Of a stretch of DNA of 64,000 nucleotides, positions 1 through 12,845 are shown piece by piece. Under the pieces are notes generated by a model. It saw nothing but the letters and a program-made list of their open reading frames with translations. It had not been told where the DNA came from and did no database searches. The stretch comes from Marsupella aquatica (lineage: Eukaryota; Marchantiophyta): positions 930,001 through 994,000 of the forward strand of contig OZ316896.1 of assembly GCA_973895155.1 (NCBI GenBank), given 5' to 3'. Each line of letters begins with the position of its first letter. The stretch's first letter is position 1. The translations under genes were made by a program, and so were the position numbers.

Positions 1-2408
1 TTTCCTTCCTAGACATACGCTCAGAGTCCTATGTTTTCTCTCCCTCTTTTCAACTAATGTTCTCTCTCCCCTGCATATGCATGACATTCATAGATTCATG
101 TGCTTGTCTTGCTTGTGACTTTACTACATGTGAACATTTATCCTCTTTGACAAAACCAATGATGATTTGTGTGTTTTTCTGAGTTCTTTAAATCTTTCAA
201 AAACCTGATGTTGGATTGTATGTCTATATTATGAGTTCTTTAGAATCCTCCAAAGACCTGACGTTACCAGTCCCATAAGCTTTATAATTGTCAGAATTTG
301 CTTAAATTATCTCCTTTAAATTACTATTCATGCACAAGGTTTGGTGTCCACACACAACTCCACCTTACACAAAAACATGGCAAGGGGACAACAGGTTTGC
401 CTCAATAGTCAATATTTTGCTGTAATTTCTTTGCTAGCCCTAAGTTAATATGTGTCTCCCCGTTCTTGCCGCGGCTGCAAGTAGCAAAAATACATAACAA
501 AAATCTAATTTTTTATAAAGATTTGATTCATCCCAGGGATGGAGGTTGAATGACAATCCTGAGGATGTGATTGCAGACCAAGCTTTGGAATTGGCATAGA
601 CCATTTCTTTGTTGCACTTCCAATTCTACATCCAAAGGAGGATGTACTAGTCAGATAGTCTGGTTAGATCATGTCTTGGTACATGGCTAATCACCGAGAG
701 CTATTCTTTAATGTTTTTTTTTGCACAAGGACGTATGGTCCTTACGATGAGCTTTCTTGGTGGTGAGGCACGTCACGTACGGACAAGACCATACGGACTA
801 GACCCACCCAACCTTGGATTCTAGAAATCCCGGCCGCTGCCTTACATCCACAAGGCACAACATAACACAAATACCTTTCATGTATTTTGATTACAACAAT
901 TAGAACCTAAAAGATGAAATAAAATCTTTAGGTTAGGAAATCAATCCCGAAAACAACACACCCTTCCAACCAACACCATATCTAGGCAAGTTACTGAATT
1001 TTTTCCCAAGTAGTCTTCATTGAACCAAAATCCAAAACTTTTGAGGAGTCAATTGCAAAAAAACTCAAAATAAAAGTGTCATTGAGAGCATGGTCCCTTG
1101 GATCAGTAGCCTTTGGCCTCTCTCGCTTCCCTATTTGAATAGTAGCAAACATCTCATTTGTTGTAGTAGTACATTGCTCACCATCCAAATATTTTGAACT
1201 AGAAAGATGCCTAGATTAATATGCTCCAAGTTTGGCTTCTTTGGAACTAATTTGAATACTTGTGTATAATAAGAACACTTGACCTTATACAAGTAAGACT
1301 TAACATGACTAGAAGATTTGGCCCAGTAACACAAAATCCAGCATTGACACGCAACACTATTCCTTGAACAGTTTTTACCTCAACTTCATGGCAACTCTTC
1401 ATTGACCAAAAGCGCTTTCTTTGGGGCATCAGCAAAAATAATTTTGTTTTTGTTACACTAACTCATGGCGTGTTTGGGAGTCACTACATTGTTTGAAATT
1501 ATTAAAAACATTCTTAATCCTTTGGGTGGTTTGGGGCATTGCCCCATCCCCAGGATTGTCTAAACACGACACTCCATGCAATCAAGATGACCAAACACTT
1601 CTTCCTCCTCATCCCATGTCTTTACTCTCCACAGTTGATCTGATTGCCCATGAACCTTCATCCATACTGTCAACTTCCTCACCTGGTCTACCCAAACATT
1701 TTGAGAAGCTGGGCTCATCTGTTTGGATTCCCAGATTGCATGAGACTCAATCTTGTCAATAGCAGGAACATCAGCTGAACTGCAATAATCACAAAAGATT
1801 AGAAGGAGAAGATCCACCTATAGTTAAGTCCCCTTCATGTGGAATCTGTTCTAGATCATCCGGGAGATCATCAACACGTCGGATGACAATGACTATACCA
1901 CCTAGCTCGTCCAATGGCAAAAGATGTTCCATTGCAAGTTTTATTTGTCCCAAAAATCTATTATCCCAAAAATCAAAAGAGAAGTCTAAAACCACTTCTA
2001 TTTTTTGCTTGAGATCACTAAGAGTCTCACCATCTTGGTAAGATAGCATAACAATTGAATCAAAAGACTCAACATTCTCAATCTTCAAGAATAGCTTGAC
2101 TCTATTTGGTTGACAACCCAACATGATAGCAATAAGACCTTCTAGCTAGCACCTTCACTCTATGAACATTGTCGGCTTGGGCCCAATCCACACCCCATCT
2201 CCAAGATTCAAAACTTAATTTTTTTTTCATAGCTTCTTAAAAAATTGACGAACTTGCTACAATCATACAACACACAAGAAAACAACATTGAGGAACGAAT
2301 AGGCCACTGAGTCTATTTTGAACAAGTATGCCCGATAAACTGATTTGAAAGCGGAGAAGCATAAGGTTGATGAATGAGTTCTACTTAGAACAAGTTGTAA
2401 CATTGAGA
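1..2408. other. AT-rich intergenic DNA with decayed ORFs
   Basis: No gene is recognised here. Short minus-strand ORFs at 991-1435 overlap in different frames, which looks like a decayed coding sequence broken by frameshifts; its family is not recognised. A 111-codon minus-strand ORF at 1789-2124 has a plausible protein-like composition but no family I can name. Around 730-800 a short imperfect inverted repeat (GGACGTATGGTCC with a CGTACGG arm) is visible. Confidence 0.4.
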
Positions 2409-2758
2409 GAGGTTGTTATGTCATACCTGTAAAACCTGGATTAACGTTGAGGTTGTTACGTCGTACCCATACGTAAAACCTGGATTAAAATTAATATTAA
2501 CCTAGAAGCCTAGGCTAAACAGACATTTGTCAGGTTGTACTAGTAAGAGTTAGATTAATGTTAGCATTAACCTAAAAGCCTAGGCTAAACAAACATTTGG
2601 CAAGTCATACCAAGAAGAGCTAGTTTAATGTTAACATTAATCTAGAAGCTAGTCTAGACCTCCACCTAGGCTAAACAAACATTTGTTAGGTCGTATCAAT
2701 AAAACCTGGAGTCATGTTAAAATTAACCTAGCTAGAAGCCTAGGCTAAACAAATTTGT
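2409..2758. repeat. Degenerate minisatellite, about 4-5 units of 70-86 bp
   Basis: The core AAGCCTAGGCTAAAC recurs with ends at 2520, 2590, 2676 (as CCTAGGCTAAAC) and 2750. Each unit also carries a TTAATRTTARCATTAACCTA stretch and a TTGTTAGGTCGTAC-like stretch, and two shorter units precede at 2409-2490. Units differ by substitutions and small indels, so the array is old. No coding potential is seen. Confidence 0.75.
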
Positions 2759-3359
2759 TCATTTTGTTTGCAAAATTGTAGACTTAAAATGAGACAGTTC
2801 TAGGCTATTTTGAATGGAGGTGCTGACAAGCTTGGTATGTAGGTAGGTATGAAGTCCTGGGCGGCAAGGGAGATCCAAGCCAATTGTGGGAAGTATACCC
2901 TTCCTCATCTTGTTATCTTTCTCCAAACGGCAGGATGGCACAATACGGAGAGGAATGGGATGCGTGTGATCTTCAATCCCTACTTCACCTCCCACCTTTG
3001 GTATCCAATGAGTGTATGAGCTTTGTAGATCTTCCCGTCTTACCCCAATTCAGTCACATTGCCATGATTCATTTTTATTCGCTAGGTAGGGATCCGGCCG
3101 CAGTCAACATGTTGGATAAGTAACACAAGATCTGACTCGGGACTATGAATCCGGAAGGATGACACAAGATCTGAGCAAAGAATGAGAACTAGGAAATATA
3201 GTTCCTGATGCAAGAATTACAGATCCTATAAAGACTCTAGCTAGTCGACCAGTATATATATCATAGTGCCAAAAACAAATGCCAAACAAGTATGCCTGTT
3301 CACCTGTTAGCTAGCTCTAATGAATCTATGCTCTAAGCTCATCAAGCATATTTTGCAGC

Positions 3360-4085
3360 GACAAAGGGGATCCAAGTCTAGATATGCATAACTGGATGCG
3401 ACATCTATACTTTCTCTTTGGAGTAGGATGGTTTGAACATAAATAAACGGATATATTTTACACTCGAGGGGCCTGGGGTCCTTACTTATTTTCTTCCAAC
3501 CCATTGTGAACAATTCAATCCAATTGGGCATAAGACTTAAATAAATTTGTTGAAGCCCAATAGGCATGCTTTAATCTAATATCGAGAATCATAAGAACTA
3601 TAGGGGTTTTAACACCAAATTTGGGAACATTCCATAAGTCAAGGGTTAAAAAATAGAATATATACTTCATTTTTTTTACATTTTAGGGTGTTTATTATTT
3701 GAATACTTTGCACGTGATATAGGATCTCCCTTGGACTGAGGCCCCCAAGTTGAGGGGTTGACTACCAAATATTGTAGAATATTTATTATTATTATTATTA
3801 TTGTAAAATATGAGTATTAATATTAGTTTGGGATAGCACGTGATATCCCAAAATATACACTAAATTAATCTCCTGAGATTTTGCAACAACGGAGTAGGGC
3901 GAGATCTGGCGGTGCTCAACTAGATGTGACATCAATACTTTCTCGTTGGAGTCATATCTGTTGAACAGAAACCATCAGACATATTTGCGGTGATGGAGGG
4001 GAGCGGGGTCTGACGATGCTCAAATGGACGCATCATGGATTCTTTCTCTTTATAGTCAGATTTGTTGACCAGAAGCAAAAACGTG
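3360..4085. repeat. Three diverged direct repeats of about 75-95 bp
   Basis: A segment of the form GATCTGGCGGTGCTCAAC ... GACATCAATACTTTCTC ... GGAGTCATATCTGTTGA occurs near 3895-3985 and again near 3990-4085. A more diverged relative lies near 3370-3450 (GACATCTATACTTTCTC, then GGAGTAGGATGGTTTGAAC). All are in the same orientation. They are probably remnants of a dispersed repeat. Confidence 0.5.
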
Positions 4086-5079
4086 ACGAACTTGGAGACC
4101 TTTCCTCTCTAGCCAGCAAGTTCATACCTTTGATCGATGTAATCTTTCGAGTTGGAAAGGAAACATCTCCCATTCAAGCAAAATGACTTCGGCAAGCAAC
4201 ATCCCCCAAGCAACATCCCCCAGTTGTGCTCGGTCAAGTTTTTTCTAGTAATGATGATTTGTCTACCAGTACTTTCCACTTTTGTCAGACCACGTCAAGA
4301 GTCAGGTAGACTATTCTCCTGTCTCTTACGTAGAATGGTCAATTTATTGTAGAACAGAGATTATTGAAAGGGTGCTCGTCAGGCAAAACATTCTCAGTGG
4401 GGTCAAACATTTGCAGTTTTGTACAGCAATGATCGAGCTACTCATTCATAATTTTTCATAATTTAATATTAAAAATTAGACAAGATGTCAATCGCCCACC
4501 ACCTGGAGGTGTTAGCAAATTCTAATTCCCCACACGGAAATGATCGACAGCTCCTTATACTTCACAGGTTGCGGAGTCATTATAAATTGTAGGCTGTGGA
4601 CAGAATAACAGGCCCATGAAGTAGTACTCAGATTGACACATGAACGATATCTTCTTCGGCGGAGAAGGAAAGGTGTCCCCATTGATGAAGTGTCCCCATT
4701 GATGATATGTAGCTGAAGACACCGAAGATTAATCCAGGTCTCTAAGAGCAGTAAATGAAAAGATCTCCAAACAAACTCAAGCTACAACCTTCAAATCAAT
4801 TCATTAATGCAAACCCATCTTAATATCGTCCGTTCAACATCCACTGGAAAGAACTTGGTTGAAACAAATGGCCGTCAGGAAGATATCCCTTGGTTAATTT
4901 TCTTTGGCCCAACACAAACAAGTCCACAACATTAACTTGGGGATTGCATCCGACCGCTGAAGAAGTGCACAGTTTATTGATCATATGGTCTGAAGTGACT
5001 ATTTCTGGACAACGCAACTTAAATCCACATACTTCCAGTCTACGAACATCCAGATTCGTAAAGTTACAAGGGGGCCAGG

Positions 5080-5211
5080 TAGCCAAAGAATGGGGAGCCC
5101 TTCAGGTATAACCTTCACCATTGCGACTCAAGCTGAGCCCTAAAGTAGCCAAAGAATGGGGAGTCCTTCAGGTATAACCTTCACCATAGCGACTCAAGCT
5201 GAGCCATAAAA
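5080..5211. repeat. Tandem duplication, period 66 bp
   Basis: Two adjacent near-identical 66-bp units (5080-5145 and 5146-5211) begin TAGCCAAAGAATGGGGAG and differ at only a few positions, so this is a recent local duplication. It overlaps no supported gene. Confidence 0.85.
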
Positions 5212-5578
5212 TTGTCGGACCTTATATAATAAATTAGCTGCCATCACAGGCACCCGTCCCAAATTGAGAGATCATTGCGCACTCATCATCACATCTTCAG
5301 CCTATTGCCATGCACATCTGAACCAGATTGATTCAGGTGGTGCTTTGGCAGAGAACCTAAGGGGATGCGGTAGAGTTTAGGGTGCCATCCAGGCTGACCG
5401 AAAGCCTATTTGACAGCAAAGAATTTGGTGAGCCTACTAACATGGTAGGGTCTCATGCAAGCTGGATACATTGGTGGTCGTCTTTGGTTTCTTTCCTCTA
5501 TATATGAAGTACCAAAAGCCTAAGTGAGACCCAAAAGTAGGGCCGATTTTCCAACTTCTCACTAATGTGGAAATTACT

Positions 5579-7432
5579 TTACTTTGACTCTCGTCCTAAC
5601 TCGATATCCTTAAGGGATTGTTGATCATGGCCACTCTTCAGCAGAGCAACATCTTCTTCCGTGAAGGTAGAATCCTTCCCATAACTCACAGGAGGCACCT
5701 TTGGTGCTGACTTAGCCTGCTCTACTGCCCAGCTGTATATAACCATGCCCAGTATAGCCATGGCCATGCCACTACAGTTCTTGACCGTCAGTACAGAATT
5801 GAATAAGAGCCACCCCAAGATCAGAACAGCGACTGTCTTCATGTGACCCAGCACCTGAAAGGATACCGCAGAGAAGCGCCCGATGCACAGATACTGGCTC
5901 ATATTGCAGAATACAGCCAAAGTACACGATAGCGCGATGAAGAACTGCATAAAAGAAGTCAAATAAAAATTCGTTAAAAATTAGTAGGAAACACTTCAGA
6001 AAAAGACGCCGTGCACATTACACTGCTTCAACGGCTCTGTCTACGCGAGAGGGAGTGAGTTGATGTGGTCTATGAACCCAATCCCAGGACATGAATAAAC
6101 GATAATTCTATTTCAGAAACAAAGGAACTATCGAAGCTATCCAATCCAGAGAAAAAACAAATGAAGCAAAATTTGTACTCACAGCTGCCCCCAAAGACAT
6201 CTGGTACTCCAACAAGTTTGATCCATTGAGGATATAGTCAACAAATGGTCCTAGAAGCACTAACGATATAGCCTGAATCGGAGCAGTTTTGCTCAGGAGT
6301 TCGAACGAGCCAATGCTGTGTTTCTTTTGCATAGAGCCAATGTACTGCCACACAACAAACCATTGTCTGATAAGTGACATCTCAAAGTTCAATGCTCTAG
6401 GATTACCAGAAATCTTTTTCACATCCAATCTGCTCAATGCAAAAACTGAGAACTTACGATCTGTTGCAAAGAGGTGCAGATGACAGCAACACATGCAGCT
6501 GAAAAGCCCCCCAGGTTCACATTGACATCGGTGACGGTGCAGACTCCCACACCAAGCATGACGACGAACACGGCAGTCTTCACTTCTCTGCTGTACGTCT
6601 TGCTATGCAAAATCCACTCTAAGATACAGACCGTGGGTATCATGCTCAGCTTCGCGATCTGCACGACAAGTAAGAAAAGGGGAGGGGCCTTTCACAGTGT
6701 TAGCGAAACCCACGTCGCACTCTTTATAATTATCCATTAGTCTACACATGTAATGCATCTCCTGAGCCATTGTGACTTGAAAATGGAGACCTGACAATAG
6801 GAATACAGATCTAAATCTCCTAAGGTACCCTACTTTATTGACTCCCACTGAACGTCCGTTATAACCAACAAGTATCAAAGAATAGGAGTAAATGCTGCTA
6901 AAGCAGGGCGTACCTGGTAAAATCCCACTGAATTCAACATGAGACTAAGGTTCATACCCACAATGGAGGTGTTGGAGATTAGGGAAAAAGTGAAGAGTTC
7001 CCACAGAGGCACGTGCTTTGCAGTTATGGCCCCAGACCGAGAAGATATGAAGCCCACTAGGGCAGTAATCACAAAATGCATGGCTGTCAATGTGGTGGCT
7101 GAAACCCACGACCAAAATATATTAGTCCAAAGTCCAATCACAGAGAGGAGAATATCGAGATACTTTCAGAAGTGAGAATCAAAGCAAGCAACCAAAAGGA
7201 GTAAATTATGCTGCAGAAGATATCAGCCTATACTGCCATCTTTCCTTTTACAAATTCCGTCAATGCCGAGACACTATGGGACACTGAGCAGTTCACCAGA
7301 AGAAAGAGGAGTCTCACCAAAGTGAAACTTGTAGCCTGACATGACTTGCTTGTTAGCCATGATGATGCCAACTGAGCTGATCACGTTCATAGCCCAGGCC
7401 CCTCCATCTGAGACAGCGCTCTTCGAAGCCAT
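5579..7432 (-). CDS. URGT: UDP-rhamnose/UDP-galactose transporter (Golgi NST-KT family)
   Basis: Five exons: 7432-7318, 7098-6914, 6658-6458, 6344-6183 and 5944-5579, all with GT-AG borders and consistent phases (1,0,0,0), giving 342 aa. The protein belongs to the plant triose-phosphate/nucleotide-sugar translocator superfamily. Diagnostic blocks are the N-terminal SAVSDGGAWAMNVISSVGII, the central KHVPLWEL and LMLNSVGFYQ, the EWILHSK and TVTDVNVN stretches, SFELLSKTAPIQA, and the C-terminal SQYLCIGRFSAVSFQVLGHM followed by the KT-group motif. About ten hydrophobic segments are spread along the length, as expected for Golgi antiporters that import UDP-rhamnose or UDP-galactose for cell-wall and glycan synthesis. 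The length matches the family (about 340-350 aa) and no exon is broken. The start is chosen because it directly precedes the conserved SAVSD block. Exact substrate is inference; a closely related UDP-sugar is possible. Confidence 0.93.
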
Positions 7433-9964
7433 GGCAGCTGATCTACAATGTAGCTGGCTAATTCGGCAGCTAGGTAGATCAAGCGATAATTGAATTAAAA
7501 TGCAGAGCTTCTTCAAGCCGAGGGACGCAGGATTTCCTAGATCTCGTTGATATGAGCCACCCCTATACTTCACCAGCAAGCTTCTGATTGCAGAACACAA
7601 ACCACACGTCAGGATGACAACAAAAACTGAACATTCAGAACCTAGCTAATGAGATGAAGACAGTTCTCAAAGCGGCAAGCAATCCCCGGCTAATTGGTCA
7701 AATGCTAGGAAAGGATGTCCCCACTCTCGGGTCATTCCACTCTACTGGACTCCATCTACATCCACCACCCCAATTGGGCAAATCTGAGACCAAGGATCAA
7801 GATCCACATTGGCGAGCAGGTACCTATGAACATATGCCAGCCATTTCCCCAAACATTTGGCACACGCTCGACCCAGATTCAAACGACAGAGACCTAGGCT
7901 GAGTGATGAGCTCTGCAGGCGCAACCAGATTCCACTCCTATGTTTCCATAGTGCAGCGGGTTTTGTAATGAGCTATGGACTTAACACAAACACCAGCAAA
8001 GTTTGATCGGAAGAACCGAGGCTGCTTTCCAAGATCAGGCTTTGTGGACTCAGCCATCACTAATTGTCTGTATCCTGTATCCTGGACAACCAGAATTGCA
8101 TTCCGATCCAAGATTAGGCCACCTAGCCCGGACTTCCGCATTTAGTACTTCGGTGATGCGGCTGGAATGCACAGACGATGATGCACGCGTGCATGCATGC
8201 AAGACCAGGACCTTCGTTGTAATTACAACTTCTTGGTGACACTAGGAAAGAGAACAGAGATCTCCAAATCACGACGAAATTAAATCAAGCCCACCTACAG
8301 GTCCCAATTCCAAAGATCCGGGTTGCAGGAGACAACCCCAAGGTAGCAGAAAAGGCAAGGACGGCTAGAGATCGACAATGCAAGGGGAGAGACATCTTCA
8401 GCAACTGATCGATGGGAGACCTGTGGTGGAACACTGGCTACCTCTCGGAAAATGCGGATCCGCGTAGTCGATGAACTGGAGCCACCTCCCACCCCCTTGG
8501 GAAGACGACTCGTCCAAAACTGGGGGAATATCTTTCCTTTCTCTGAGAGGCGAGTCCGCGTGGACTGGCCAAAGACCAGATGTCACCAAAGAAGCTCTTT
8601 CTGGACAAGTTTTGTCCACAACATCGAAGCCGAAAGCTCACTCATCAAGTCAGATCTTCCCCCTCCCTCCCCAAATCTCGATGGATCGAAGCAATGGCAC
8701 AACGAGACTCCAATCCGACTACACGCTTGCCTCGTCGATCCGTCCCTGCCTCCTTCTACTCGTTCACTTTCTTCCACACGTGTCCCCGAGCTCCAAACGC
8801 GGTCCTGTCACTCAGATCTCAAAGACAACTAGCCGACAATGATCAGGAGCTTCGTCGTCTCTCCTGCAAGAACGATCTGGGCCGCCCACAAAAAGGAGCA
8901 GGGCTGCAAAAGAAGGGGTAATGCCTGTTCTTGCTTCTCTCCTTTCTTCTCTGAACCGCCAGCCAGCCAGCCAGCGACCGAGCAAGGTCGGACGAGCTTT
9001 CTTTCGCCAATGTCGTTCAATTTCCCAACAAACTCCACACCACTCCAGCTCCCGGTCTTCTGCTCCTTAGTCTCCTTCACAATCCTCCCCTCACCTCACC
9101 AGAGCAGTTCAATGAGGCGATGAGGCGATTGCGATTCTTTCTTTGATCTCGCTGGCTGCTTCGTTCGCATCGCACTACAGCAGCAGTCGTCGAGTAGCCC
9201 AGACCTGCTAAGCGGATTTGTTCCTTCTAGCTGCTGTCGTAGCTCCGGATCCTCCCCCACCTCGTCAGCCCAACTAATAACAGCAGCATGAATTCAACAA
9301 CAACAACCAGCCTAGCCCGCCAATGTCGGAGATCCGGCCTCCCTTGTTTGTGTATGCCCCGAGTCCCAACCCCGCCAGATTCTGACTGTTGCCCAACATT
9401 AGTAAAATGGGCCGGCGAAGTGGCGAAGTGGCGAAGTGAGATTTGAGAATCGCTTTTGCCAAAGTGAGCTTGCTGAGAGAAGCAAAAGCTGCTGATGATT
9501 GCGGACGAGCCTTCCTGGAAACGCATTTATTGGTGCCCATTGGGTCCCGCCATTTCATGCTGTCCTTTACTGCGCAGGACCCATTGTACAGAGAAGGTCT
9601 TCTGAACGTGCATGTCTTCAGATTTGGAGGAGTGCTCCCTAAGACCCAACTTGCACACATGCGGCGTTCAATTTTACAACTGGTAGTAAAATATTGACTG
9701 AGAATTTTGTGGAAAGATCTACTTGTCAGAGAGGGCTTATGGCATAGGCTCATAGCATACGAAGTGGAGAACTATGAATGACTCTGACCCTGGTTCATAA
9801 TATTTCATCACAATTGGCTAAACTGGGCCAATAGCCAGTTCTCACTAAACCAAGGGTCCCCTATCCACAATCCCGCAGTTCCACTTAAATCTAGTGAGAC
9901 CAAGTTCTCACATGAAACTAGCAAAAGGAATGTTCTTAGCATCTATTCCCCAATTTACAAGGTG
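7433..9964. other. Upstream region of transporter gene, no second gene supported
   Basis: This is the promoter and 5' UTR side of the minus-strand transporter. On the minus strand a TTGTAG acceptor-like site lies about 12 nt before the start codon, so a 5' UTR intron is plausible. 8400-9250 is GC-richer with several overlapping ORFs on both strands, but none has a recognisable domain. Nothing else is supported. Confidence 0.4.
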
Positions 9965-10121
9965 AAATTCCTGGCAAATTTTCCCGGAGAGGCATGGCTG
10001 AGTGATAGCACACTTGAGTGGAGACTGATGGATCTTGGATTCAAATTTTATAATTGACTGTTCCCTTTCTGCGGGGTCTCACAGATTTATCCCTTAAAAA
10101 TTTAAAATTCCTGGAAAATTT
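9965..10121 (+). mobile_element. tRNA-derived SINE with target-site duplication
   Basis: A 17-bp direct repeat, AAATTCCTGGCAAATTT at 9965-9981 and AAATTCCTGGAAAATTT at 10105-10121 (one mismatch), flanks a 123-bp body. The body starts like a tRNA: a box-A-like TGGCTGAGTGATAG near 9995-10008 and a box-B-like GGATTCAAAT near 10038-10047, spaced about 30 nt apart. It ends in an A/T-rich tail. Length, internal promoter and duplications fit a short plant SINE; the family is not identified. Confidence 0.6.
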
Positions 10122-12845
10122 CAAAAAAATTTACCTTGCCTTGGCTAACACCATGGAGGAAATATGGCAGAGTTTCAAGTTGCAAAAATTAGTCAAATTC
10201 CATCCTCATTAAAAGGTATTGATTGCTTTTAATAAAGTTTTACCAAGGCTATTTGTGTTCTATTAGCCAGGTTTCTACCAAAGTCTAGATCCCATCAGCC
10301 AAAATCTTACGGTCATCTTTAAGTCTAGATAGATCTACTGGGCAGAAATTAATCTAAGAAAATAAGATGACGAGCTTAGAATCTTCTCCGTGTGACACAC
10401 CTAGCCTGGCAAACAATATGAAACCCAATTTTTCATTATAAAACCTTAAAAACTAGGATGCAAATGGTTATGCTCAAGAGTCTACCAGCCTGCTGCCTGC
10501 CCAGCTGTAATCTAAGCAGCATAATAATAGCAGCCTAATACTCCGGATAAGAAGAAGATACCCTTCAAATGTCTCAATCGTGGGCCTTCTATTGGCCATC
10601 GACGGTTGGTGTAATTATGCACTTTTAGTAATTGATTCCAAGTTCGATCGGGATTCGGGAAGTTGGAGTTGGGGGACTGGTGTCTACTCATTAGGGTACA
10701 GTAGGCCTACTTTTACTTATTAGTCAACTTACTGACAGTAGAAAATAATGGAGAATTCCCGAATAAGAGAATCGTACGTTGTACCGCAATGAAAGGGATC
10801 AATTTTTGTCACCTGTTCTTTTTGGTCTGGACCAGCCCCGCTGCCCAAACACCTCCAGACGGACCAGACGGGCACTTGGGCAGTTTGTCATCATTCTGTT
10901 TCCAAGTGAGACTGGCGGGCTGCGGGCAGCCAGCCGTCTTTCCCCTCTCTTTTGTTCCCGTTTGCCTCGACTTGCCTGCCCGGCACCGACCCCAAACCCG
11001 CGACCCAATCACCGAGCTGCCCAGCGTTGGGTGTGCCACGTTGTTCTTATTTCATGGGGAGAAGTCACCCAATACGAAACACTGTACCTATCGATCGAAC
11101 GTACACTATAATAATACAAATTTTGGTGATGTCGTTGGAGAAACGGGAATAGGTTGGGGACAACAAACTGTAGCGCCATCATATATATGTACATCTAATG
11201 GGGTTGGGAAAAACTTGTCTATCTTAGATGTCAAGAGACTTATCATTACCTGTACCACCCGTATGTTCAGCCAGAATGAGCGGAGACGAGAGAATTAGCG
11301 CATTCACCATATGATTATATGACACATATGTTCAGCCAGAATGAGCGGAAAAGAGAGAATTAACGCATTCACCATATGTACACGATTTGCATCCACCACA
11401 TACAGTGCATTCGCCGGAGGTTGCATTAGCCAGAGGTTCAAATATGTTTTATTCGATTTTAGTTTTCCTATAAGTAAAGTGCTCCTTTCAAGAAAATAAA
11501 ATATATTATAGTGCTATTAAAATGTGTACTTAACAGAAAATGATGCTCCCATTTTAATTTTTGAAGACCTCCACTGACCACATTTCCCAAAATTTGAGTT
11601 TGATTATGATATTTTTTTAGTTTTGAACATGTGCTAGAGGAGTAGGTAAGCTAGACTTCCATTGAAGTGACAATGGAGTTTTGGCTATTTTGGTTGAGTT
11701 ATTCACCATGGGAGGGGGAGTGGTAAATCTGTTAGATTAATTTTTATTATGTTAATATGAAATATTAGGGCTTGTGTTTTTCTATGTCTCCTCCTTCTCT
11801 AGTTGCCTTTCAGGTGAATAACTAGAGATTATGTTAAGACTCATAAGATCAAGTTATAAGCCCAAAACTCCCATGGACCACCAAAATGTGGTCCGTGGGA
11901 GCATTGTGTCCAACCGTGGTGGTCCTTCTGGTCTTACCTTTGGTACTTAGCATGAATTACAATAAATCAACATGAGTGAATAATCAACTGATTATGGAGC
12001 CCTGAAGGAATCTATCCTCAGCACTTGTAAAGTTTTGGAGAAAAAGCAGATATTGCCTCTGCTAAGTGTGGATGATTGCATTCAGTCTTTGTCTTTGCCC
12101 ATCATTGCACACTAGACTACACAGGACACCTTTTGTTTCATTAGAATTCAGAGGTAAGGACCTCCAAGGGCCGCAACGGTTGCCGCCTTTGCCCTTGGGT
12201 TTCCCCAAAAGATGTCGTCAAGTCTAAGTGAATCATATGACAGCATTTTTTTAGTTTGAGGGCCGCAAAACAGAAGGCCGCTCACATGCAAGTTGGGCCT
12301 GAACATTCAGTTTTCCAATTGTTGCTCATCATAAATATACTTTTGGGGCCTTTTTGTTTTACTCACAATAGCTCTTATCCCACAAGAGACTGCCCTCCTG
12401 TGCTGACTTAGGTAGAGCAAAATGCGACAAGGACAAATCATTTACTAATGAGGGCCTCTGGTCCAAGATATGCCTTGGAAAGTTGTATTATCAATAAACC
12501 TATTTGACAAGTCCTTTGTTAATGCTGCAATATATTTGGTGCACCTTCTCAAGGCACAAGAACAGACTGCTCTATAGATTTCAAAGTGCCAATAATACCT
12601 GTAATTGCTTCTTGTTTTTCAGAAAAAGAATAAAGTATCTAAATTGGCTTGCACTACTAGACCTGGCTTTGACATTCCATGAATTAGACGTTGAGCATTT
12701 ATATATAGAACTGCAAAGGAACAAACATGCCTTGCCAGAAGATACGATTCCAAAGGCCAAACCTAAAGAGCCAAAAAGCCCAATAGCATTAACCACAAAG
12801 AGCTAAAGTCCGACAGTAGTGAGCCACAAACTGAAAAGCCTGGTT
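10122..12845. other. Intergenic DNA, no supported gene
   Basis: Nothing coding is supported. A stretch near 10260-10420 shares word blocks (TCTTAGAATCTTCTC-like, AAATTAATC) with the repeats at 17561-17898, so it is probably a relative of that dispersed repeat. A 169-codon plus-strand ORF at 10789-11298 has a hydrophobic start but no recognisable family and lies in simple-composition GC-rich DNA. Confidence 0.35.
11262..11378. repeat. Tandem duplication, period 65 bp
   Basis: The segment starting TATGTTCAGCCAGAATGAGC and ending CATTCACCATATG occurs at 11262-11313 and again from 11327, with only a few differences (for example GGAGACGAG versus GGAAAAGAG). Confidence 0.85.

Larger units (their letters stand above)
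2759..5578. other. Intergenic region between minisatellite and transporter gene
   Basis: No gene is recognised. The stretch holds an (ATT)n microsatellite near 3781-3802, two duplicated segments (3360-4085 and 5080-5211, listed separately), small tandem duplications near 4194-4222 and 4672-4705, and scattered short ORFs. A minus-strand 88-codon ORF at 4820-5086 has no recognisable domain and no start or splice support. The part nearest 5578 should contain the 3' UTR of the transporter gene. Confidence 0.4.

Noticed and set aside
8452-8842. Overlapping plus-strand ORFs in GC-rich DNA
   Set aside because: Two frames are equally open, no domain is recognised, and the DNA lies in the promoter side of the transporter gene.
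9991-10050. Functional tRNA gene
   Set aside because: No cloverleaf with paired acceptor stem can be made and there is no clear anticodon arm; flanking duplications favour a SINE.
10789-11298. 169-codon ORF with a hydrophobic start, as a secreted protein
   Set aside because: It has no family resemblance, overlaps equally long ORFs on both strands and includes half of a local tandem duplication.
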